A DNA stretch of 64,000 nucleotides from Pseudomonadota bacterium. Lineage in GTDB: Bacteria > Myxococcota_A > UBA796 > UBA9615. Position 1 is the first letter of the stretch. The number at the start of each line of letters is the position of its first letter. Positions 19,779 through 28,423 of the stretch are shown piece after piece. The position numbers and the translations under genes were made by a program. Below the pieces are notes generated by a model. The model ran no database searches. It was not told where the DNA came from and was given only the letters and a program-made list of their open reading frames with translations. The stretch is taken from positions 35,146 through 99,145 of the forward strand of contig JAAESI010000153.1 in the NCBI GenBank assembly GCA_024229515.1, given 5' to 3'.

Positions 19779-21362
19779 CTACTCGTCCTTGTCCGCGGGC
19801 GCGGAAATCGGGTCGCCGTGTTCGTCCAGCATCACGATGGGGCCGTAGCCGAGCGCGGTGACCTGCTCGCCCACAGTTTGCACGATGTTTCGGTCTTGTC
19901 CGTCACGGGTTTCGGCGCCCATGTCGATCTCGTGGTTCCAGTCCCCGACGATCACGATCGCCAGGTGGGCCGGGTCGACGATGGACGCAAGTTCGGCCTG
20001 AGCCGCTTCGATCGTCACGGCCCCGACCCGCTCCCGCAGGCCGGAGAGCCAGCCGGCGGGTCGGCCGACGGCGTCGGAGTGGCCGTACTGGCCGAGCACG
20101 CCGCCCAGGTTTTCGAAGTTGGCGGGCTGGCCCTGCACGAGCCGGCTCGTCGCCGCTTCGAACTCCTCGGCGGTGATGGGACGCTCGGCTACGATCTCGC
20201 TGATCTCCTTCATGAACTCCTGCAGCGACAGGGCCGTCGTGGCCGCCTTCACCGACGAAACGGCCCGGAACATGCCGCCCTGGGCGTCGCCGCTCAAGCG
20301 GGTGCGGGCGCCGTACGTGTAGCCCTTGTCCTCGCGCAGGTTCATGTTCAATCGGCTCGTGAAGTAGCCGCCCAGCACGTTGTTGGACACGGAGCGCAGC
20401 GTCTGACGGTCAGCGTCCCACGCCGGAGCGAGGTTCCCGACCGACAGGTACGACTGCGACGCGCCGGGGCGGTCGATCCAGTAGATGGTCACGCCCTGCT
20501 GCGGAGCGGCCTCGACCGCCGGCGCCGTCGGACGAGCGGCGGCGTCGCCGGTCGGCCACAGACCGAAGTGCTTCTCCAGCAGCGCGGTCATGTCCTCGAC
20601 GCTGCTGCGACCGGCTGCCACGATGCTGGCGTTGTCGGCGTTCCAGACGCTGGCGTGCCACGCCACGAGGTCCTCGCGGGTGATCGCGCCCACGGTCGCC
20701 GCATTCCCCTCCGTCGGCCGGCCGATGTACGCGTCGCCGAAGATGATCTTGGCGAACGCCTCGTAGCCGACCGTCTGGAGTTGGTCGCGGGAGGTGAGGA
20801 TGCGGTTCAGGCGGTCGCCCCGAACCCGCTCGACGTCGTCGGCGTCGAACGTCGGCGCGCCCATCATCTGCGCGGTCAACGCGAGGGTGGCGTCGAGCTT
20901 GTCCTCCAGGCTGTCGACCTGGACGTACGAGTACTCCAGCGCCGCGCCGAAGCCGACCGAGGAGGCCAGCCGGAGCAGCTCGTCGCTCAACTGCAGGGCG
21001 TCGTAGGGGCCAGCCCCCTCGTTGAGCATGTCGGCGGTGAAGTCGGCGAGGCCGGCCTTGCCCGCGGGGTCCGCGGAGCTGCCGGTGTGGATGTTCACCC
21101 GGAGCTTGGCCAGCGGCACCTTGCCCGCCTGCACGAACGTCACCGGGATGCCGTTGCTGAGGGTGAAGGTGGTCGCGGCGGGGACCTCCCAGGCGGGGAT
21201 GTCGCCGGGGACGGGCATCGCCGGGTGGTCGGACGCGGCCGGCTCCTCGACGGGCGGCGGCTCGGCGGTGCCGGAGGTCTCCGGGGGCGAGCCCTGGAAG
21301 ACCGAGCAGCACGACGACAGGAACAAGGCGGAGGCGGAGAGGACGGCGGCGGAGCGGATCAC
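19779..21362 (-). CDS. M16 peptidase-like lipoprotein without the zinc motif (non-catalytic partner)
   Basis: 527 aa with lipobox LFLSSC. The M16 fold is recognisable (FTLSNGIPVTFVQAG, LADFTADMLNEGAG, REDLVAWHASVWNADNASIVAAG, REDKGYTYGARTRLSG), but the helix that carries HxxEH in active members reads ADFTADML, so zinc cannot bind there. Inactive M16 subunits typically pair with an active one, as in the mitochondrial processing peptidase. Its GTG start overlaps the stop of the active paralogue (GTGA), supporting co-translation and complex formation. Expected to be periplasmic, anchored in the outer or inner membrane. Confidence 0.9.
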   Translation of the reverse strand: MIRSAAVLSASALFLSSCCSVFQGSPPETSGTAEPPPVEEPAASDHPAMPVPGDIPAWEVPAATTFTLSNGIPVTFVQAGKVPLAKLRVNIHTGSSADPAGKAGLADFTADMLNEGAGPYDALQLSDELLRLASSVGFGAALEYSYVQVDSLEDKLDATLALTAQMMGAPTFDADDVERVRGDRLNRILTSRDQLQTVGYEAFAKIIFGDAYIGRPTEGNAATVGAITREDLVAWHASVWNADNASIVAAGRSSVEDMTALLEKHFGLWPTGDAAARPTAPAVEAAPQQGVTIYWIDRPGASQSYLSVGNLAPAWDADRQTLRSVSNNVLGGYFTSRLNMNLREDKGYTYGARTRLSGDAQGGMFRAVSSVKAATTALSLQEFMKEISEIVAERPITAEEFEAATSRLVQGQPANFENLGGVLGQYGHSDAVGRPAGWLSGLRERVGAVTIEAAQAELASIVDPAHLAIVIVGDWNHEIDMGAETRDGQDRNIVQTVGEQVTALGYGPIVMLDEHGDPISAPADKDE

Positions 21363-22732
21363 TGCGCGTCTCCCTTCGGGGCGTCACCCTCGGGCGCGGG
21401 CTCGGGCGCGGGTTCGACGATGACGGTGATGCGGTGGTTCGGGTCGAGCACCTCGCCGGCCCACTGCAGGACCGAGGCGGGGGTCACGGCGAGGTAGCGG
21501 TCCAGGTCGAACTGCACCTTTCCGGGATCACCGAGGTGGTGGTTGTAGTTGTGCAGGAGCGAGGCGATGCCGGCGACGCCTTCGAGGCGCCCGTAGAAGT
21601 ACTTCTGCCAGTTGTTGATGGCGGTCTCGACTTCGGTCTCGGTCGGCCCCTCCGCGAGGAACGTGGCGAGCTCCTCGTCGATGGCGGCCTGCAGCTCCTC
21701 GACCGTGTGGCCGGGCGCCGCCGTGGCGGTGATGTTGTACGTGCTGGCGAGGCCGCGGCTGTACTGCCCGGCGCTGACGTCCTTGGCGATGCGGTCCTCG
21801 AAGACGAGCCGCTTGTACAGCCGGCTGCTCTTGCCGTCGGTGAGCACCGAGCTGAGCACGTCCAGGTCGGCGTCCCCGTCGGCGTAGAAGGCCGGGGAGG
21901 GGTAGCTGAGGTAGAGCCGCGGCAGCTGCACGTCGTCGGTCAGCGTGACGGTCGCGGGGGCCGGCTTCTCGAAGGGCGCCTCCGTCAGCGAGCTCGGCTG
22001 CGGGCCGCCCGGGATGGGGCCGAAGTACTGCTCGATCCAGCCCTTCACTTCCGCCGAGTCGAAGTCGCCGACGACGGTCAGCGTCGCGTTGTTGGGCACG
22101 TACCACTCGGTGAAGAAGCCCTTCACGTCGTCCAGCGTGGCCGCCTCAAGGTCCTCGTGGGTGCCGATGGTGAGGCGGTGGTAGGGGTGCATCGGCGGGT
22201 ACATCGCCTCCGCCAGCGCCTTGCGGCTCTTGGCGTAGGGGCGGATCTCGTAGTTCTGCCGGCGCTCGTTCCGCACGACGTCACGCTGGTTGTCGAGCTT
22301 CTCCACCGTCAGCGCGGGCAGCAGCCAGCCCATGCGGTCGGCCTCCAACCAGAGCGCTCGCTCGGTGACGTTGCTGGGCACGGTCTCGAAGTAGTTCGTG
22401 CGCTCGGTGTTCGTGCTGCCGTTGATCCGCGCGCCGTAGGGCTGCAGCGGAGCGAAGTACTCGTCGTCCCAGTGCTCGCTGCCGTTGAACATCAGGTGCT
22501 CGAAGAGGTGGGCGAAGCCGCTGCGGCCCTGGACCTCGTCCTTGCTGCCGACGTGGTACCAGACCTCGACGTGCACGACCGGGGTGGCGTGGTCTTCCGA
22601 GAGGATGACTTCCAGGCCGTTGGGGAGCTCGTACATCTCGTACGGGATCTCCAGTTCGGCAGCCAGCGCGGGGGCCGCGGCCATCATCGACGCGGCGATG
22701 AGGGCTGCCAGTCTGCGGTTCAGAACGACCAT
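21359..22732 (-). CDS. Zinc-dependent M16 peptidase (pitrilysin/processing-peptidase family), active subunit
   Basis: 457 aa with a signal peptide (APALAAEL). The inverted zinc motif HLFEH sits near residue 76 in GFAHLFEHLMFNGS, with the downstream Glu-containing helix ERALWLEADRMGWLL. The second half has the typical M16 C-terminal elements (KSSRLYKRLVFEDRIAKDVS). First gene of a three-gene operon with the inactive M16 lipoprotein and the 1296-aa exported protein. GAAGGAG precedes the ATG. Likely role: degradation or maturation of periplasmic peptides or proteins. Confidence 0.93.
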   Translation of the reverse strand: MVVLNRRLAALIAASMMAAAPALAAELEIPYEMYELPNGLEVILSEDHATPVVHVEVWYHVGSKDEVQGRSGFAHLFEHLMFNGSEHWDDEYFAPLQPYGARINGSTNTERTNYFETVPSNVTERALWLEADRMGWLLPALTVEKLDNQRDVVRNERRQNYEIRPYAKSRKALAEAMYPPMHPYHRLTIGTHEDLEAATLDDVKGFFTEWYVPNNATLTVVGDFDSAEVKGWIEQYFGPIPGGPQPSSLTEAPFEKPAPATVTLTDDVQLPRLYLSYPSPAFYADGDADLDVLSSVLTDGKSSRLYKRLVFEDRIAKDVSAGQYSRGLASTYNITATAAPGHTVEELQAAIDEELATFLAEGPTETEVETAINNWQKYFYGRLEGVAGIASLLHNYNHHLGDPGKVQFDLDRYLAVTPASVLQWAGEVLDPNHRITVIVEPAPEPAPEGDAPKGDAQ

Positions 22733-22811
22733 CTTCTTCTCCTTCGAAGCGGCGCATCCCTATCACGTCCGCGCACACGTGTCGCGCGTAGGTGTGCGAC
22801 CATGGGGGGCC

Positions 22812-24611
22812 GTGGTTGCCGCTCCCTGCACCTACCCCGTCCGGGTCGTCGTGATCGATCCGGAGGGCCGAGAACGGGTCGCTCAACTCAAGGTTGGCGA
22901 CACCGGACCGCTGCTCCTGGGGCGCGCTCCGGAGAACGACCTGCAGGTCGTCTCGCCCTACATCTCCCGCCGCCACGCCGAGATCTGGCCCCACGAGAGC
23001 GGCATCCTGTTCGAGGACCTGTCCTCCACGTCGGGGTCGTACGTCGACGGCGCCCGGGTCGACAAGTCGCTGGTCCGGGTGGGCGACAGCCTCCGCCTGG
23101 GGAGCCCCGACGGCCTCCGCCTCAGCGTGTACGCGGTCGAGGACACCAAGGAGAAGGCCAAGAGCCTCAGCCGAACCGAGGTGCTCCGCGTCGCGGACCT
23201 CGAGGAGTCGCCCTACCTCAGCTCCACGGACCGCCTGCTCCAGTCCCTGCCGGCCCGCCGCAAGACCAGCGAGACGAAGTCGCAGGAGCGGCTGGTCGGT
23301 CTGATCAGCCTGGTGTCCGATCTGCTCACCGTCTCCGACGCCGACGACATGGCCGACAAGCTGCTGACCCGGGTCATGCAGCTGCTCCCGGTCGATCGCG
23401 GGATGGTGCTGCTGGAGGAGAAGGACGGCCTCAAGCCCCGCGCCTGGAACGTGCGCGGCGAGAGCGAAGTGGTGCGCACCCAGATCGGCCCCGAGCTGGG
23501 CGACCTCGACGTGCCGATGACCACGCTGGAGCGGCCCGCGGTCCCCTTCCAGCCCATCCGCACCGTCACCGATCGGGTCTACAGCGAGGGGGTCGGCCTG
23601 CTCAGCCTGGATGCGACCTCGGATCAGCGCCTCGAGGGCAGCAAGTCGGTGCTCCTGCAGTCGGTCCGCTCCATCACCGCGGCGCCGGTGGTGGGGGCCG
23701 CCAAGCGGATCTACGGCGTGATCTACGTCGACACCCACCGGACGATGCGGAAGGACGACGAGGACACCCTCGACTGGCTCGTCGCGGTCGCCCACCAGGC
23801 CGGCATGGTGATGGACAAGCTGGCGCTGCTGGACAGCCAGCGCCGCATGATCGAGTCGATGATGAAGGGGCTCGCCGCCTCGATCGACAAGCGGGACGGC
23901 CTCACCGCCGGCCACTCCGCGCGCGTGGCTGATTACTCGGTGGGAATGGCCCGCCAGATGGGCCAGAGCACCGAGCAGCAGTACGCCATCTACTACGCGG
24001 CGCTGCTGCACGACTACGGCAAGATCGGCATCGACGACGCGGTGCTGAAGAAGCCCGCGAGCCTCACGCCGGATGAGTACAAGCACATCCAGCAGCACCC
24101 GAAGTTCACCTTCGACATCCTCAGCAAGATCGAATTCCCGCCCGAACTGGCGGAGCTTCCGATGATGGCCGCGTCGCACCACGAGAAGTGGGACGGCAGC
24201 GGCTACCCGTGGGGTCTGGCGGGGGACGACATCCCGGTGGCGGGCCGGATCATGGCGATCGCCGACGTCTACGACTCGTTGACGCAGAAGCGCCACTACC
24301 GGGACCCGATGCCCACCGAGGAGGTGCTGGGGTACCTCGAGGAAGGGCGCGGCACGCACTTCGACCCCGCGGTGCTGGACGCGTTCTTCGCCTACCACGC
24401 CGAAGTGCTGGGCGCCCGCGAGGAACGTCGCGCCCGCAAGCGCGCCCGCCCCGCCGTTACCGCCGGCCCCCACGACACCACCCAGCGCAAGCCGCTGGAG
24501 CATGACGACGAGGTGCGGACGGACGACATGGACGCGGTCGAGCACGGCCAGAACCTCGCTCTGGAGCCCCTCGAGGAGGAAGGCACCTTGCGGCTGGAGC
24601 CTGGCTCCTAG
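22812..24611 (+). CDS. FHA-GAF-HD-GYP signalling protein (putative cyclic-di-GMP phosphodiesterase)
   Basis: 599 aa from the GTG at 22812. FHA domain at about 10-105 (GRAPENDLQVVSPYISRRHAEI, SSTSGSYVDG), GAF-like domain about 160-330 (VDRGMVLLEEKDG, GVIYVDTHRTM), then HD-GYP with GHSARVADYSVG, LLHDYGKIGIDD near 400, ASHHEKWDGSGYP near 463 and AIADVYDSL. The core HD and GYP residues are present, so hydrolysis of cyclic di-GMP is plausible. The start may be the ATG at 22802: TAGGTG lies 7 nt before it, and removing one G from the run at 22803-22808 puts ATG GGG GCC in frame. Cytoplasmic; FHA implies control by a Ser/Thr kinase. Confidence 0.92.
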   Translation: MVAAPCTYPVRVVVIDPEGRERVAQLKVGDTGPLLLGRAPENDLQVVSPYISRRHAEIWPHESGILFEDLSSTSGSYVDGARVDKSLVRVGDSLRLGSPDGLRLSVYAVEDTKEKAKSLSRTEVLRVADLEESPYLSSTDRLLQSLPARRKTSETKSQERLVGLISLVSDLLTVSDADDMADKLLTRVMQLLPVDRGMVLLEEKDGLKPRAWNVRGESEVVRTQIGPELGDLDVPMTTLERPAVPFQPIRTVTDRVYSEGVGLLSLDATSDQRLEGSKSVLLQSVRSITAAPVVGAAKRIYGVIYVDTHRTMRKDDEDTLDWLVAVAHQAGMVMDKLALLDSQRRMIESMMKGLAASIDKRDGLTAGHSARVADYSVGMARQMGQSTEQQYAIYYAALLHDYGKIGIDDAVLKKPASLTPDEYKHIQQHPKFTFDILSKIEFPPELAELPMMAASHHEKWDGSGYPWGLAGDDIPVAGRIMAIADVYDSLTQKRHYRDPMPTEEVLGYLEEGRGTHFDPAVLDAFFAYHAEVLGAREERRARKRARPAVTAGPHDTTQRKPLEHDDEVRTDDMDAVEHGQNLALEPLEEEGTLRLEPGS

Positions 24612-24630
24612 CGTCACGGTCCTTGCGCGC

Positions 24631-24646
24631 AGCCCTCCGGAGGGCT
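24631..24646. promoter_or_regulatory. Perfect 16-bp palindrome just upstream of the DEAD-box helicase
   Basis: AGCCCTCCGGAGGGCT is self-complementary and sits between the HD-GYP stop and the helicase ATG, 13 nt from the start codon. It contains GGAGGG, so in RNA it could hide a ribosome-binding site or act as a terminator stem for the upstream gene; no T-run follows. TAAAGA lies 8 nt before the ATG. Confidence 0.45.
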
Positions 24647-24659
24647 AAAGACGCGCACC

Positions 24660-26198
24660 ATGGAAACCGATACCACTGAAGCCGCCCCCGAGGCCGCTCC
24701 CGAAGCCACTCCCGAGCCCGCCTCCTGGAACGATCTTGGGCTCCCGCCCGAGATGCTCCAGGCCATCTCCGACCGCGGCTACACCAGCCCGACGCCCGTT
24801 CAGGCCGCCGCCATCCCCCTCGCCATCGAGGGACGTGATCAGATCGTTCGTGCCAAGACGGGCACCGGCAAGACCGCCGCGTTCATGATCCCGACCATCG
24901 CCAACATCCCCTCCGGGTACGGCAAGCACGCCTGCATCGTGCTGTCGCCGACCCGCGAGCTCGCCATCCAGATCGCGGAAGAGGCCGAGCTCCTCGTGGC
25001 CCAGAAGGACCTTCGCGTGGTCGCCGTCTACGGCGGCGTCGGCATCGGACCGCAGAAAGACGCGCTCGATGCGGGCGCGGAGATCATCGTGGGCACCCCG
25101 GGCCGCGTGCTCGACCACATCCGCCGCGGCAACCTCAAGCTCGGCGAGGGACTCGTCGGCGTGCTCGACGAGGCCGACGAGATGCTCTCGATGGGCTTCT
25201 TCGAGGAGGTGAAGAACATCATCGGCCAGCTGCCGAAGACGGCTCAGATCCTGCTCTTCAGCGCGACGGTCGAAGAGAAGCTCAAGCAGCTGATCGGGTC
25301 GTTCCTGAAGGACCCCCACGAGATCTACCTGTCGCTGGACACGGATCGCACGGTCGGGGCCATCGACCACGTCTTGTACGAGACGACGATGGAGTACCCC
25401 AAGCCGCGGCAGCTGCTGCACGTCATCGAGGTGGAGAACCCCGAGTCGGCGATCATCTTCTGCAACACCAAGAGCGACGTCGACATGGTCGCCCGGTTCC
25501 TGTCCCGCCAGGGGATGGACGCCGAGCCGATCAGCTCCGACCTCAACCAGAAGGCGCGCGAGCGCGTGATGGGGCGGATCAAGCGGGGAGAGATCGACTA
25601 CCTCGTGGCGACGGACATCGCCGCCCGCGGGATCGACATCTCCGAGCTGTCGCACGTCTTCAACTACAGCCTCCCCGAGGACCCGGCCATCTACCTGCAC
25701 CGCACCGGCCGGACCGGCCGCGCGGGCAACAAGGGCACGGCCATCTCGTTCATGGGGGGCAAGGAGCTGGCGACCCGCAAGGTCCTGGTCCACGACTACG
25801 AGATCGAGTTCGAGGAGCGCACCCTCCCCACCCGGGAGCAGGCCGAGACCCTCTGGTTCGAGCGCCACGTCGAGGAGATGAAGAAGGCCGTCAACAGCGG
25901 CCTGGCCTTCGAGGGCTTCCTCGGCATGGCCAAGAAGCTCCGCGAGATGGGCGACGGCGCTGATGCGCTGACGGCCATCGCGCTGCGCGGCTTCTTCCGC
26001 TGGCATCGCATGGACGAGAGCCGGCGCAAGATGGAGGCCGCGGGCGAGGATCCGGAGGAGGTGGCCAAGCTGATGGCCGAGCGCTCCCGCAAGGGCGGCG
26101 GCGGCGGCGGACGGCATGGCGGACGCGGTGGCGGACGCGGCGGTGGCGGCGGACGCGGTGGCGGCGGCCGAGGTCGCGGAGGCGGACGGCGCCGCTAG
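24660..26198 (+). CDS. DEAD-box RNA helicase with RGG-rich tail
   Basis: 512 aa. Motifs in order: Q-motif region SWNDLGLPPEML and PTPVQAAAIP, Walker A AKTGTGKT, PTRELA, TPGR, DEAD (VLDEADEML), SAT, IIFCNTKSDVD, ATDIAARGIDI and HRTGRTGR. After the helicase core is a roughly 130-aa helical region, then a C-terminal Gly/Arg tail (GGRGGGRGGG) that would bind RNA nonspecifically. The N-terminal 20 residues are an acidic Ala/Pro/Glu repeat. ATP-dependent RNA unwinding in ribosome assembly or mRNA turnover is the family role; the exact paralogue (RhlE/CsdA/DbpA) cannot be fixed from sequence alone. Confidence 0.95.
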   Translation: METDTTEAAPEAAPEATPEPASWNDLGLPPEMLQAISDRGYTSPTPVQAAAIPLAIEGRDQIVRAKTGTGKTAAFMIPTIANIPSGYGKHACIVLSPTRELAIQIAEEAELLVAQKDLRVVAVYGGVGIGPQKDALDAGAEIIVGTPGRVLDHIRRGNLKLGEGLVGVLDEADEMLSMGFFEEVKNIIGQLPKTAQILLFSATVEEKLKQLIGSFLKDPHEIYLSLDTDRTVGAIDHVLYETTMEYPKPRQLLHVIEVENPESAIIFCNTKSDVDMVARFLSRQGMDAEPISSDLNQKARERVMGRIKRGEIDYLVATDIAARGIDISELSHVFNYSLPEDPAIYLHRTGRTGRAGNKGTAISFMGGKELATRKVLVHDYEIEFEERTLPTREQAETLWFERHVEEMKKAVNSGLAFEGFLGMAKKLREMGDGADALTAIALRGFFRWHRMDESRRKMEAAGEDPEEVAKLMAERSRKGGGGGGRHGGRGGGRGGGGGRGGGGRGRGGGRRR

Positions 26199-26201
26199 GA
26201 T
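26196..26201 (+). promoter_or_regulatory. TAGGAT box 7 nt upstream of the map ATG
   Basis: TAGGAT overlaps the helicase stop codon and is followed by 7 nt and then the ATG at 26209. It supports that ATG, rather than the one at 26200, as a leaderless start. Confidence 0.4.
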
Positions 26202-26208
26202 GAGCGAC

Positions 26209-26991
26209 ATGCCGATCGACATCAAAGGGCCGGCCGAGATCGAAGCGATGCGGGAGGCGGGCTTGCTCGCAGCCGCGACGCTGCGTGCGATCGGCGCCTT
26301 GGTGAAGCCCGGCATCTCCACCGGCAAGCTCAACCAGATCGCGCACGAGTTTCAGCTGGATCACGGGGCCATCCCCGCCCCGCTGAACTACCGCGGCTTC
26401 CCCAAGTCGATCTGCACGTCGGTCAACGACGTGGTCTGCCACGGCATCCCGAGCAACAAGCACGTGCTGCGCGAAGGCGACCTCGTCAACGTCGACGTCA
26501 CCCCGATCCTGGCCGGCTTCCACGGCGACACCTCGGCGACGTTCTTCGTCGGCGAGGTCAGCGACAAGGCCCGCCGCGTGACCGAGGTGAGCCGCAAGTC
26601 GCTGGAACTGGGCATCGCCGCGACCAAGCCGGGCGGTCGCATCCGCGACATCGGCGCGGTCATCGAGGACTACGCCCACGGCGAGGGGATGAGCATCGTC
26701 GAGGACTACTGCGGCCACGGCATCGGCCGCATCTTCCACACCTCCCCGCAGGTGACCCACTACCGCTCGCGGGGGCCCAACCCGCGCATGCGGCCGGGCA
26801 TGACCTTCACCATCGAGCCGATGATCAACACCGGCACGAAGCACACGCGTCTGATGAAGGACAACTGGACGGTGAAGACGCGGGACGGCGGGCTCAGCGC
26901 GCAGTTCGAGCACACGGTGCTGGTGACGGCCGAGGGCGTCGAGGTGCTGACCGATCCGGCGAAGCTCGCCGGGACGAAGTACGACCACTAG
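26209..26991 (+). CDS. map: Methionine aminopeptidase, type I
   Basis: 260 aa from MPIDIKGPAEIEAM; an alternative ATG lies three codons earlier. The metal-ligand motifs are present: NVDVTPILAGFHGDTSATF (two Asp), GHGIGRIFH (His), FTIEPMI (Glu) and SAQFEHTVLVT (Glu). SVNDVVCHGIP is the substrate-pocket His region. It removes the initiator Met from nascent proteins and is normally essential. It lies directly after the helicase and converges with the next gene, with the two 3' ends overlapping by 4 bp. Confidence 0.97.
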   Translation: MPIDIKGPAEIEAMREAGLLAAATLRAIGALVKPGISTGKLNQIAHEFQLDHGAIPAPLNYRGFPKSICTSVNDVVCHGIPSNKHVLREGDLVNVDVTPILAGFHGDTSATFFVGEVSDKARRVTEVSRKSLELGIAATKPGGRIRDIGAVIEDYAHGEGMSIVEDYCGHGIGRIFHTSPQVTHYRSRGPNPRMRPGMTFTIEPMINTGTKHTRLMKDNWTVKTRDGGLSAQFEHTVLVTAEGVEVLTDPAKLAGTKYDH

Positions 26992-28256
26992 AGCTTGTCG
27001 AGCGCGCGCTCGCGCTCCTTCTCGGTGTCGTCCACCTCAGGCCGCGTGCTGCTCTTGGCTTCGTAGACGACCCTCAACCGGTACCGGGCGCGATCGTTGT
27101 CCAGGACTACCGAGATGACCGTCCGCTCGAAGGTCCACCGCGCCTGGAACGACGCCTCGCCCTCGGACAGTCCGCGCAGCGATGAGCTCCCCTCGGGGCC
27201 CTTCCAGACGACCTCGTCGATGTCGCCGGACTCGCCGTACTTCTGCTCCAGCAGGGCCTCGAGCTCCTCGAAGCCCTCGCGGGCGTCGTCGGCCCGGCGG
27301 TACCCCTCGGTGATGACGTAGGCGCCCTCCACGAGGCGCTCGCGGCGGAAGCGGAACACGACCCCGCACGACTTGCCCAGCAGGCGATCGCGGTAGACTA
27401 GCCGGTCCGGCTCATCGATCTCCGGCTTGCTCTTCTCGGACTGCTTCACCTTGGACGGGCTCACGCCCCAGTCGAGCTCTCGGAAGCCCCGGGGACCGAG
27501 GGCGTCCAGCCCCTCGACCGCGCTCTCGGCCGGCTGGTCGTCCGGCGTCGAGGCGGCCAGCGTCGCGTCCGTCTCGGCGACGAGGTCCAGCAACGAGCCG
27601 ACCCCGGAGCCGACGTCGCGGGTCTGCGTGGCGGCGTAGCTGTAGCCCCGCTCGCGGTGGGTGTCGTACCCCTTGAGATCGCCCTTGAGCCGGTTGGCCC
27701 GGTTGCGCACGAGCACGTCCTTCAACGCATCGGCCTGGCTGGCGACGGCGTCCCAGGCGGCGATGGCAGCGGTGAGCGTGGCGGCGTCGTGGTTCCCGGC
27801 CGCGAGGCCGTCCGAGAACTGCAGAGTGAGGGACCGCGCGTGGAGGTCGGCGGCGAGCAAGGCGTGCTCCGGGGAGCGGAAGCCGTCGGGCTCGCTGCGC
27901 GCTGCCTGAAGGGCGCCCGCCGCGGCCGCGGGGTCGTCGCGCAGCAGCAGGCACCGAGCCATCTCGAGGTGGGCATCGGCGCGCCACGCCGGCGGTGCGA
28001 TCCGCACCAGGACCTCGGCGGCGGAGCAGCGCGCGTCCAGATCGCCTCGGGATTCGGCGTTGGCCAGGAGCAGGGCCGCCGCCGCGGGCGCGGCGGGGTC
28101 GTCGTCGGGGACCGCCTCCAGCACCGCCCGTTCGCCCGAATGGAGCTTGCCCTCGGACGCCGCGGGGACCAGATCGACCAGCGCCCCCTCGCCCGCTCGA
28201 GCAGGAGCAACGGCCAGGAGGAGACCCGCGAACAAAGCCAGGGAACGAAGGAGCAT
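26988..28256 (-). CDS. Exported protein with helical repeat region, unknown function
   Basis: 422 aa with a signal peptide (APARAGEG). Residues 30-230 are Ala-rich helices suggestive of TPR-like repeats (DARCSAAEVLVRIAP, ADAHLEMARCLLLRDD). The C-terminal half contains ELDWGVSPSKVKQ, VFRFRRERLVEGAYVITEGYR and RWTFERTVISVVLDN, resembling a small alpha/beta domain common in periplasmic deltaproteobacterial proteins. No enzyme motif. TATCGC lies 7 nt before the ATG. It converges on map. Confidence 0.75.
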   Translation of the reverse strand: MLLRSLALFAGLLLAVAPARAGEGALVDLVPAASEGKLHSGERAVLEAVPDDDPAAPAAAALLLANAESRGDLDARCSAAEVLVRIAPPAWRADAHLEMARCLLLRDDPAAAAGALQAARSEPDGFRSPEHALLAADLHARSLTLQFSDGLAAGNHDAATLTAAIAAWDAVASQADALKDVLVRNRANRLKGDLKGYDTHRERGYSYAATQTRDVGSGVGSLLDLVAETDATLAASTPDDQPAESAVEGLDALGPRGFRELDWGVSPSKVKQSEKSKPEIDEPDRLVYRDRLLGKSCGVVFRFRRERLVEGAYVITEGYRRADDAREGFEELEALLEQKYGESGDIDEVVWKGPEGSSSLRGLSEGEASFQARWTFERTVISVVLDNDRARYRLRVVYEAKSSTRPEVDDTEKERERALDKL

Positions 28257-28346
28257 CGGCCCAGCGATAGGACGCGCGGCAAGACCGTGTCAAGTCGACG
28301 CCGCCCCGGCATGCTTGGTAGCCGAGGGGAACCGATGCTCCCGGCC

Positions 28347-28382
28347 GGAGCGGCCCCCGCCCCCAGCGGAGCGGCCCCCGCC
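28347..28382. repeat. Two direct copies of GGAGCGGCCCCCGCC, 21 bp apart
   Basis: The 15-bp unit occurs at 28347-28361 and 28368-28382 inside the 167-bp noncoding gap between the exported repeat protein and the acyltransferase gene. Nothing else was recognised in this gap. Confidence 0.6.
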
Positions 28383-28423
28383 ACGACTTCGACTGGGACG
28401 CGGCCGTCGCCAAGGCCTGAGGG

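Noticed and set aside
16076-19861. 1261-aa plus-strand ORF
   Set aside because: Antisense shadow of the 1296-aa exported protein. Its Val/Leu repeats are the complement of Asp/Glu/Lys codons, and it has no recognisable domain.
28257-28423. Short plus-strand peptide starting ATGCTCCCGGCC at 28335
   Set aside because: Ala/Pro-rich translation of a GC repeat, no ribosome site, and it runs into the acyltransferase gene on the other strand.
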